Of a stretch of DNA of 11,153 nucleotides, positions 6,407 to 11,153 are shown in pieces. Both the position numbers and the translations under genes were made by a program. The DNA is taken from NCBI RefSeq assembly GCF_030530965.1, contig NZ_JAUMTY010000005.1, positions 26,871 to 38,023 of the forward strand, written 5' to 3'. The notes under the pieces are model-generated. The model did not search any database and was not told the DNA's origin. It saw only the letters and a program-made list of their open reading frames with translations. The stretch is from Corynebacterium sp. (lineage in GTDB: Bacteria; Actinomycetota; Actinomycetes; Mycobacteriales; Mycobacteriaceae). The first letter of the stretch is position 1; every line of letters begins with the position of its first letter.

Positions 6407-7861
6407 CTATCCCACGGATCCTTCCATTTGCAATTCAATGAGGCGATTGAGTTCGAGGGCATATTCCATGGGCAACTCTTTCGCAATGGGCTCGACAAAG
6501 CCACGAACAATCATCGCCATGGCGTCGTCTTCAGCGAGGCCTCGGCTCATGAGATAGAAGAGCTGATCCTCAGACACCTTGGAGACCGTAGCCTCGTGAC
6601 CAAGGGAAACGTGGTCATTACGGATGTCATTGTATGGATAGGTGTCCGACCGCGAAATCTTATCGACGAGCAAGGCGTCACACTCAACATTGGCCGTGCA
6701 GTGATGCGCGTTCGGGTTCACTTTGACGAGGCCACGGTAGGCTGCACGCCCGCCACCGCGAGCGACCGACTTCGACACAATGTTGGAACTCGTGTGAGGA
6801 GCCATGTGCACCATCTTGGCGCCCGTGTCCTGGTACTGGCCTTCACCAGCCATCGCGACGGAGAGAACCTCGCCGCGGGAGTACGGCCCAGTCATCCACA
6901 CAGCCGGGTATTTCATCGAAACCTTGGACCCGATGTTGCCGTCGATCCACTCCATGGTGGCACCCTCTTCGCACTTCGTGCGCTTGGTGACCAGGTTGTA
7001 GACGTTGTTGGACCAGTTCTGGATGGTCGTGTACCGGCAGCGACCGCCCTTCTTAACAATGATCTCGACGACAGCTGAGTGCAGGGAATCCGTCTTGTAA
7101 ATAGGCGCCGTACATCCCTCGACATAGTGGACGTAAGCATCTTCGTCGACGATGATCAGCGTGCGCTCGAACTGGCCCATGTTCTCCGTGTTAATGCGGA
7201 AATAGGCCTGAAGAGGGATTTCGACGTGGACACCCTTTGGCACGTAAATGAATGAACCGCCTGACCACACCGCGGTGTTCAGCGCAGCGAATTTATTATC
7301 ACCGGCTGGAATAACGGTCCCGAAGTACTCTTTAAATAACTCGGGGTAATCGCGCAAAGCCGTATCGGTATCAACGAAAATGACGCCTTGTTTTTCCAGA
7401 TCCTGGCGGATTTGGTGGTAGACAACCTCAGATTCGTACTGTGCAGCAACGCCAGCGACGAGGCGCTCTTTTTCCGCCTCCGGGATACCGATGCGATCGT
7501 AGGTGTTCTTGATGTCCTCAGGGAGGTCATCCCACGTCGCGGCTTGTTTTTCTGTGGAGCGGACGAAGTACTTGATCTGGTCGAAGTCGATTCCGGACAG
7601 GTCCGCACCCCAGTTGGGCACCGGCTTCTTTTGGAAGATGGAGAGAGCCTTGAGACGGTTCTTCAACATCCATTCCGGCTCACTCTTTTTTGCTGAGATG
7701 TCCTTAACAACATCTTCATCAATGCCGCGCCGCGCGGAGGCTCCGGCTACATCGCTGTCATGCCATCCGTAGTTATATCCACCTCCGATGGATTCAATGA
7801 TCTCTTCATCACTTTGAGGTGATGATTGTGGCCCGGCAGGAGCTGTCGGTGTTTGGGTCAT
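6407..7861 (-). CDS. sufB: SufB, Fe-S cluster scaffold subunit
   Basis: 484 residues, continuous and without an intein (many mycobacterial SufB proteins carry one). SufB is the scaffold on which the nascent cluster forms. Family landmarks: YNYGWHD near the N-terminus; VPKGVHVEIPLQAYFRIN (208-225); EGCTAPIY with C250, probably the sulfur-entry cysteine; ANVECDALLV with C394, matching E. coli C405, the assembly cysteine; and RNDHVSLGHEATVSKVSEDQLFYLMSRGL (414-442), with H422/E423 near the cluster site. The first 17 residues are a variable Pro/Gln/Ser-rich tail. AAGAGGAG (7871-7878) lies 9 nt before ATG 7861. It is 75 nt after sufR, in a gap with a 7-bp dyad, and immediately abuts sufD. Confidence 0.97.
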   Translation of the reverse strand: MTQTPTAPAGPQSSPQSDEEIIESIGGGYNYGWHDSDVAGASARRGIDEDVVKDISAKKSEPEWMLKNRLKALSIFQKKPVPNWGADLSGIDFDQIKYFVRSTEKQAATWDDLPEDIKNTYDRIGIPEAEKERLVAGVAAQYESEVVYHQIRQDLEKQGVIFVDTDTALRDYPELFKEYFGTVIPAGDNKFAALNTAVWSGGSFIYVPKGVHVEIPLQAYFRINTENMGQFERTLIIVDEDAYVHYVEGCTAPIYKTDSLHSAVVEIIVKKGGRCRYTTIQNWSNNVYNLVTKRTKCEEGATMEWIDGNIGSKVSMKYPAVWMTGPYSRGEVLSVAMAGEGQYQDTGAKMVHMAPHTSSNIVSKSVARGGGRAAYRGLVKVNPNAHHCTANVECDALLVDKISRSDTYPYNDIRNDHVSLGHEATVSKVSEDQLFYLMSRGLAEDDAMAMIVRGFVEPIAKELPMEYALELNRLIELQMEGSVG

Positions 7862-7895
7862 GAGCTGTGACTCCTCTTATGTTGCGTGTGATGAT

Positions 7896-7920
7896 GGTCA
7901 ATTTTCCGGAAGTGAAAATT
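7896..7920. promoter_or_regulatory. A/T-rich dyad in the sufR-sufB gap, overlapping a -35-like box
   Basis: AATTTTC (7900-7906) and GAAAATT (7914-7920) form a 7-bp inverted repeat with a 7-nt spacer. On the minus strand its right half runs into TTGACC (7901-7896), a 5 of 6 match to a -35 element, but the only -10-like sequence downstream (CATAAG/ATAAGA) is at short spacing. It could be an operator, a weak secondary sufB promoter or an RNA hairpin. The role is unknown. Confidence 0.35.
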
Positions 7921-7936
7921 ACGGCAGATTATGGAC

Positions 7937-8671
7937 TCATGATGATGTCGACGAAGCTGGCTGGCGTTCACCGCCACTCCCCTTGTCGCGCTTTTGGTTA
8001 ATAACGGGTTCCAGGGGGATATGCGTTGTACACACCCCGTTCCCATCGACGATGGTGGCTAAAGGTTGAGTGTGGTGGCCCAAGACCTCGCGAACCGCCT
8101 GATGTTCAGCGGCACACATCTCAGGAAAGTGCTCGGCGACTCCTTGAATGGGACAATGATGGCGACAGATTTGGATTCCACCGCCAGCTTTGTCCACAGT
8201 TGCTGCATACCCGTGCTTACTCAGGGCATCGGCAACTTTGGTGACCATGGCCTCGACATCGTCGGGGTCAGTAAGGCCGGAAACCTCGTCATCCAGCCCC
8301 GCTTCGCGAAGAATATCGCTCATCCGCTGCTGGGCGAAGTGAATAACAGCGTTAGGACCACCGGCATCTCGTAGTGCTTCGAGAGCTAGTACCGCGACGC
8401 GGTCATAGTCGTAGCCGAAGTTGCCTCTTCCTTTATCCGTTAACCGAAAAACGCGGGCTGGGCGGCCACGTCCGCGAGGCGCTCCACCTGTTGCTGGGGC
8501 CTCTTCCGCTAAGCCGTCTGACACCAGATTGTCGACGTGGCGTCGAACTCCTGCAGCGCTTAGCTCCAGCTCTTTGCTTAGCTCGGATGCGCTCATTGTT
8601 CCGTGATGAAGGAGGAGAGACATGATGCGTTGACGAGTCTGACCCTCTGGTCCGGGGGCATGGTCGTTCAT
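7937..8671 (-). CDS. sufR: SufR, Fe-S-binding winged-helix repressor of the suf operon
   Basis: 244 residues from ATG 8671, chosen over the GTG at 8689 because GAGAGG/AGGAAGG lies just before the ATG and the GTG is part of that same purine run. The N-terminal winged helix (about 10-80) shows SASELSKELELSAAGVRRHVDNLVSDGL as the DNA-reading helix-turn-helix, then a wing GRGRPARVFRLTDKG. The C-terminal domain has C169, C173 and C186 (pattern C-x3-C-x12-C: ICRHHC...PEMC) plus C214 (GVCTTH). In this family these hold an Fe-S cluster that senses cluster supply and redox stress: the cluster-bound form represses suf, and loss relieves it. First gene of the operon, so autoregulated. A sequence matching the reported mycobacterial SufR motif lies 100 bp upstream. 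Confidence 0.93.
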   Translation of the reverse strand: MNDHAPGPEGQTRQRIMSLLLHHGTMSASELSKELELSAAGVRRHVDNLVSDGLAEEAPATGGAPRGRGRPARVFRLTDKGRGNFGYDYDRVAVLALEALRDAGGPNAVIHFAQQRMSDILREAGLDDEVSGLTDPDDVEAMVTKVADALSKHGYAATVDKAGGGIQICRHHCPIQGVAEHFPEMCAAEHQAVREVLGHHTQPLATIVDGNGVCTTHIPLEPVINQKRDKGSGGERQPASSTSS

Positions 8672-8679
8672 AGCGCCTT

Positions 8680-8685
8680 CCTCTC
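8680..8685 (-). promoter_or_regulatory. Ribosome binding site that fixes the sufR start
   Basis: GAGAGG on the minus strand lies 8 nt before ATG 8671 and runs into AGGAAGG (8676-8682). The alternative GTG start (8687-8689) directly abuts this element and lacks its own ribosome binding site. Confidence 0.65.
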
Positions 8686-8774
8686 TCACGAAAACGAAGC
8701 ATCCGACAGGGCGGAGTTTCGTCGCTGCTTGTCATCCGGTGTGTAAGCCCAGGATCGCTTTGTGTTTCACGCCG

Positions 8775-8799
8775 TCACACGTGAAGTGTCGTGAGTATG
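8775..8799 (-). promoter_or_regulatory. Predicted proximal suf promoter with SufR operator
   Basis: The minus strand reads CATACT (8799-8794, -10-like), a 4-nt gap, then ACACT-TCACG-TGTGA (8789-8775). The latter matches exactly the ACACT-N5-TGTGA inverted repeat that I recall being reported for M. tuberculosis SufR. A transcript from this -10 would begin around 8787, inside the operator, which is the right geometry for repression. No good -35 is seen. The leader to sufR would be about 115 nt. Confidence 0.6.
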
Positions 8800-8830
8800 A
8801 GGCCGCACATGGAGGTCCCTGCCCACGACG

Positions 8831-8867
8831 GTGCATAGCGTGGGGCTGTCCCCACCTGCGCTATCAC
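8831..8867. repeat. Long bulged inverted repeat (hairpin) between sufR and mptB
   Basis: GTGGGG (8840-8845), a 4-nt loop CTGT and CCCCAC (8850-8855) form the tip. ATAGC (8835-8839) pairs with GCTAT (8860-8864) across a 4-nt bulge, and GTG (8831-8833) pairs with CAC (8865-8867) across a 1-nt bulge: 14 bp in all. No T-tract follows on either strand, so it is not an obvious terminator. In a transcript from the distal sufR promoter it would lie in the 5' leader. Confidence 0.6.
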
Positions 8868-8872
8868 ACTTT

Positions 8873-8899
8873 ACACAACATTAGTGTGTCGGAATTCTA
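8873..8899 (-). promoter_or_regulatory. Predicted distal suf promoter with second SufR-like site
   Basis: The minus strand reads TAGAAT (8899-8894, 5 of 6 to the -10 consensus), 6 nt, then ACACT-AATGT-TGTGT (8887-8873), which matches ACACT-N5-TGTGA at 9 of 10 arm positions. The layout copies the proximal module about 100 bp downstream. The start point would be near 8887, at the site itself. No clear -35. Confidence 0.45.
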
Positions 8900-8909
8900 T
8901 TCCTACACA
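8885..8909. repeat. 25-bp dyad, likely operator
   Basis: Left arm TGTGTCGGAAT (8885-8895) and right arm ATTCCTACACA (8899-8909) match at 10 of 11 positions around a 3-nt centre. The centre contains the TAGAAT -10 box of the distal sufR promoter. A protein bound here would cover that promoter. I do not recognise the motif as a standard DtxR, FurA or ArsR box. Confidence 0.55.
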
Positions 8910-8982
8910 GAGGGGGTGGATTACGGTTTGTTTTGCTAGTCCGGACGGGGGATACAAAAACAGTTCAGCCGGCGACGTTGAC

Positions 8983-8988
8983 TACACT
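8983..8988 (+). promoter_or_regulatory. Possible -10 box upstream of mptB
   Basis: TACACT, inside the 9-mer CTACACTCG that also forms the -10 region of the ABC ATPase gene at 11020. It ends 7 nt before an ATG (8996), the geometry of a leaderless start. A transcript from here would give mptB a leader of roughly 120 nt. No clear -35 is present. Confidence 0.4.
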
Positions 8989-8995
8989 CGACGTG

Positions 8996-9058
8996 ATGGC
9001 AATGCCTTGGAATAGGCCGTGCTTGAATGTGAGGGGCTCAATGCGCGTGAACGTGTAG
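8996..9058 (+). CDS. Possible 20-residue leaderless leader ORF upstream of mptB
   Basis: Twenty codons (MAMPWNRPCLNVRGSMRVNV) ending in TAG at 9056-9058, with its ATG 7 nt after a TACACT -10 box and no Shine-Dalgarno. It ends 60 nt before the mptB ATG. No residue is strongly enriched, so a classic attenuator peptide is not supported. It may be only a by-product of the mptB transcription start. Confidence 0.25.
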   Translation: MAMPWNRPCLNVRGSMRVNV

Positions 9059-9104
9059 CGCGTGGGCCTTATGCGCTGATGATAAGAACTAGTGGGGAAA
9101 CGAT

Positions 9105-9110
9105 GGGAGG
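9105..9110 (+). promoter_or_regulatory. Ribosome binding site that fixes the mptB start
   Basis: GGGAGG, 8 nt before ATG 9119. It lies inside the longer GTG-initiated frame (9092) and so supports the shorter 615-residue protein. Confidence 0.75.
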
Positions 9111-9118
9111 ACCTTGAC

Positions 9119-10966
9119 ATGGGCACTCGTGGACCATCGTTCTTCCATCGACTCTTAGACATTAGTCGGCGCGAAATTTCCTCCGTCGTCCCGGAATTTG
9201 GGGTTGCTGGTTCACGCTCCGCAGAAGTTTTTCACGGTGAAGGCCCGGCGCGGCCCCGCCTCAAGCGTTTCGGAGTCTCCGATCTTCGTCGATTCGCGCT
9301 CTTGCGGTGGCTTGGCACTTTCGGATCCGTCTTAATTATGATCGGCGGCTGGGGTGCGGGGGCGATGCCCGTGGTCGACAACACGCTCTGGAATTTCCCC
9401 ATTGCTAACCTCATGGGCCGAATGTTGTTGACGTCGACTGTGCTTGTGTTCGTCGGCATCGGTTTTCTTGTTACGGCGTGGGCGCTCATGGGCTATTTCG
9501 CGTTAGCCGGTCCACGAGAGCACGGTCATGGTTGGGCTACCGCACCGGTGATGGTCCGAACCTTTGTTGCGTGGGTCATTCCTCTGGCCTTTACTGCTCC
9601 GCTTTTTACCCAGGACATTTATTCGTATATAGCTCAGGGGGCGATTGCAGCTCGAGGGCTCAACCCGTATCAGGGCGGTCCGGTTGATCTATTAGGCGTG
9701 GCAGATCCTCTTGCTCGATCGGTGCCTTTAGTGTGGTCCCATTCGCCGTCCCCCTATGGGCCCGTCGCCATTATGGGTGGCCAAGTGATCTCGTGGTTAA
9801 CCAACGAGAACATTATGGCGGCTGTTTTCCTCTACCGTCTGGTGTCAATCATCGGCCTCACGTTGTGTGCATGGGCGGTCATCAAGCTCGCCCGTCGCTG
9901 TGGTGTGGAGGCATCGGCTGCCTTGTGGCTTGGTGTGTTAAACCCGTTATCGCTTCTTCACCTCGTCGGCGGTATCCACAATGAGTCGATCATGCTCGGC
10001 TTGTTGATGGTCGGCATGGAATGGTGTTTCAGGGCTTTCGAGCGTCCACTGGACGAGTCTCCATCCGGGTCCGAGTTTCCCTCCCTGGTTTCTGTAGAGC
10101 CGACGGCGTCGGCGTCGACGCTGTTCACGCGCCGAAGCATACTGTATTTCGTTGCCGGCGTCGGAGCGATCTGTTGCGCGATCATGGTCAAAGTGACCAG
10201 CATTGTTGCGCTGGGCTTTGTGTGGGTCACGCTCATTCGTTCTATCCACCGCAAACATGCGTGGTTGCTCGCCACCGTCATCGTGGGATCCTTGCTCGTT
10301 TTCTTCGTCGTCGGCCTGTCTTTTGCTTCTGGGCTCGGCCTCCAATGGCTCACTGTTCAGGGCGGAGCAGCCGACATCGTCAGCTGGATGTCGATCACCA
10401 CGCTCCTCGGTATTTTTGCCGGTTTCCTAGGAAGTCTGCTCGGGCTGGGTGACCACACTGAGGCGATGACGTCGTTTATTCACGTGGTGGGGTTGGCTGT
10501 TGCTGCGCTGTGGATGGTCCGCATGCTCGTGGCCACCTATCGCGGTCGCCTCCACCCCGTCGGCGGATACGGGGTCGGGATGCTCGTGCTCGTTCTTCTT
10601 TTCCCCGTTGTTCACCCCTGGTACGCATTGTGGGCCATTATTCCGCTAGCGGCGTGGGCGAACCGCGCTCTATTCAGAAATACGGCCGTCATCTATTCGA
10701 TTATTCTCAGTTTCTTCGTTCTGCCTCGCGGACTGAAGTTGCCTGCGTGGAGCGTGACACAGACATATATCGTCGCCGCAGTGAGCTTCGTCGTCTTGGC
10801 AGCCCTGGGGTATTTCATCCTCAAAGTCATCGAGGTTCGATCCCCAGGAATCGTGCTCGGCCATCAAGATCCGGCCCACACACCTAAGGCCAAATTCTCA
10901 CGAAGCACCCACCACAAGACGAGGAAGAACACGGACAATCGTGACCGGTCGCGTTCACTGCGGTAG
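9119..10966 (+). CDS. mptB: MptB, alpha-(1->6)-mannopyranosyltransferase (GT-C membrane enzyme)
   Basis: 615 residues with about a dozen hydrophobic segments from residue 61 onward; the N-terminal 60 residues are soluble and basic. MptB adds mannose from polyprenyl-phosphomannose in alpha-1,6 linkage, building the mannan backbone of lipomannan and lipoarabinomannan at the outer face of the plasma membrane. Family marks: a loop with FTQDIYSYIAQG (163-174; D166 is the likely acidic GT-C residue), ARGLNPYQGGP (178-188), SPYGP (211-215), GGIHNES (284-290) and FPVVHPWYALW (495-505). A hydrophilic insert at 307-340 links two membrane segments, and the basic tail (590-615) is probably cytoplasmic. 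Divergent from sufR, as in C. glutamicum and M. tuberculosis. Fifty-three bases separate it from the next gene, which has its own promoter. Confidence 0.92.
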   Translation: MGTRGPSFFHRLLDISRREISSVVPEFGVAGSRSAEVFHGEGPARPRLKRFGVSDLRRFALLRWLGTFGSVLIMIGGWGAGAMPVVDNTLWNFPIANLMGRMLLTSTVLVFVGIGFLVTAWALMGYFALAGPREHGHGWATAPVMVRTFVAWVIPLAFTAPLFTQDIYSYIAQGAIAARGLNPYQGGPVDLLGVADPLARSVPLVWSHSPSPYGPVAIMGGQVISWLTNENIMAAVFLYRLVSIIGLTLCAWAVIKLARRCGVEASAALWLGVLNPLSLLHLVGGIHNESIMLGLLMVGMEWCFRAFERPLDESPSGSEFPSLVSVEPTASASTLFTRRSILYFVAGVGAICCAIMVKVTSIVALGFVWVTLIRSIHRKHAWLLATVIVGSLLVFFVVGLSFASGLGLQWLTVQGGAADIVSWMSITTLLGIFAGFLGSLLGLGDHTEAMTSFIHVVGLAVAALWMVRMLVATYRGRLHPVGGYGVGMLVLVLLFPVVHPWYALWAIIPLAAWANRALFRNTAVIYSIILSFFVLPRGLKLPAWSVTQTYIVAAVSFVVLAALGYFILKVIEVRSPGIVLGHQDPAHTPKAKFSRSTHHKTRKNTDNRDRSRSLR

Positions 10967-11005
10967 CAACCGCTGAGTCTCTCTGTCGGTATCAGTTCGT
11001 CGCGC

Positions 11006-11011
11006 TACACT
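11006..11011 (+). promoter_or_regulatory. Predicted leaderless -10 box of the ABC transporter ATPase gene
   Basis: TACACT ends 8 nt before the GTG start at 11020, with no Shine-Dalgarno between. The spacing is identical to that of the ABC-F gene at the other end of the window. The best -35 candidate (CTGTCG, 10983-10988, 17-bp spacer) is poor. Confidence 0.5.
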
Positions 11012-11019
11012 CGTACCCT

Positions 11020-11153
11020 GTGACTCACTCGAAAAATTCGCGTGGTGATGCGTTAATCCTCGATTCCGTCGTCCGGACTTTCAAGTCCCGGCGGGCCGTC
11101 GATGGCATCAGCTTTTCAGTTCGTCGTGGCGAAGTTTTCGCTCTGCTGGGCCC
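11020..11153 (+). CDS. ABC transporter ATP-binding subunit, N-terminal part (gene runs off the right edge)
   Basis: The first 44 residues are seen, from a GTG (MTHSKNSRGDALILDSVVRTF...). The order is that of an ABC ATPase: a first strand (ALILDSVVRTF), the A-loop region with the basic RRAVDGISFSV, then RRGEVFALLGP, which leads into the Walker A that is cut by the window edge. This is the start typical of DrrA-like export ATPases. From the conserved locus, it probably corresponds to the ATPase next to mptB in C. glutamicum and M. tuberculosis (Rv1458c type), followed there by membrane permease genes; those lie outside this window. The substrate is unknown. Leaderless start predicted. Confidence 0.82.
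   Translation, partial: MTHSKNSRGDALILDSVVRTFKSRRAVDGISFSVRRGEVFALLG

Larger units (their letters stand above)
8672..9118. other. 447-bp divergent intergenic regulatory region (sufR / mptB)
   Basis: This stretch separates the divergent sufR and mptB genes and holds no convincing protein gene except a possible 20-codon leader ORF (8996-9058). It is rich in symmetry. It contains an exact SufR-type site (8775-8789) next to a -10-like box, a long bulged hairpin (8831-8867), a near-match SufR-type site (8873-8887) and a 25-bp dyad (8885-8909) that contains a TAGAAT -10 box facing sufR. The mptB-proximal part has a TACACT -10 box at 8983-8988. The part at 8672-8770 shows nothing clear beyond the sufR ribosome binding site. 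Confidence 0.7.

Noticed and set aside
5780..7078. 432-codon open frame on the plus strand, antisense to sufD and sufB
   Set aside because: It crosses the junction of two well-identified genes on the other strand, its translation resembles no known family, and long antisense frames are common opposite genes with this codon bias.
6407..7861. Possible intein in SufB, as in many mycobacteria
   Set aside because: The reading frame is 484 residues with all conserved blocks contiguous and no splicing-domain insert.
8739..8939. 66-codon cysteine-rich open frame (7 Cys) in the sufR-mptB gap
   Set aside because: The GTG start has no Shine-Dalgarno or -10 box, and the frame runs through the hairpin and the putative operators. 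The cysteines come from repeated TGT/TGC in the regulatory repeats.
11007..11023. ACACT...TGTGA at the start of the ABC ATPase gene, as a third SufR site
   Set aside because: The arms are separated by 7 nt, not 5, and are explained by the -10 box (TACACT) and the GTG start codon.

Overview
The window looks like chromosomal core sequence from a Corynebacterium or a close relative in the Mycobacteriales. Three things point there: a SUF-type iron-sulfur operon led by the repressor sufR, the mannosyltransferase gene mptB placed divergently from sufR (a gene needed only by bacteria with corynebacterial/mycobacterial lipoglycans), and an ABC ATPase directly after mptB. As I recall it, this order matches the sufR/mptB locus of C. 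glutamicum and M. tuberculosis. The base composition is moderately G+C rich by eye. Species cannot be fixed from the sequence alone.

Layout, left to right. Positions 1-356 (minus strand) hold the N-terminal part of an ABC-F ATPase. It is divergent from a plus-strand gene at 498-1805 that encodes a FAD-dependent lycopene-cyclase-family protein. That gene converges on the end of the suf operon. The operon fills 1855-8671 on the minus strand, in transcription order sufR, sufB, sufD, sufC, sufS, sufU, sufT. A 447-bp intergenic region (8672-9118) follows. Then come mptB (9119-10966, plus) and the first 134 bp of an ABC transporter ATPase gene (11020 to the window end, plus).

How the genes work together: SufS takes sulfur from cysteine, SufU accepts it and passes it to the SufBCD scaffold, and SufT is an accessory maturation factor. 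SufR is a predicted Fe-S-sensing repressor of the operon. MptB is a polytopic GT-C enzyme that builds the mannan backbone of lipomannan/lipoarabinomannan.

The most interesting signals are regulatory, not protein-coding. (1) The sufR upstream region holds two tandem modules about 100 bp apart, each a -10-like hexamer followed at once by an ACACT-N5-TGTGA-type SufR site (one exact, one 9 of 10). Between and around them are a long bulged hairpin and a 25-bp dyad. (2) A perfect 12-bp stem with a T-tract, a textbook intrinsic terminator, sits between sufC and sufS and would split the operon into scaffold and sulfur-donor halves. (3) Both ABC genes appear leaderless (a -10 box 8 nt before a GTG start). 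A -10 box with the same 9-mer precedes a 20-codon leaderless ORF upstream of mptB. I found no insertion sequence, CRISPR array, tRNA, rRNA or phage element, and no clearly new protein system.
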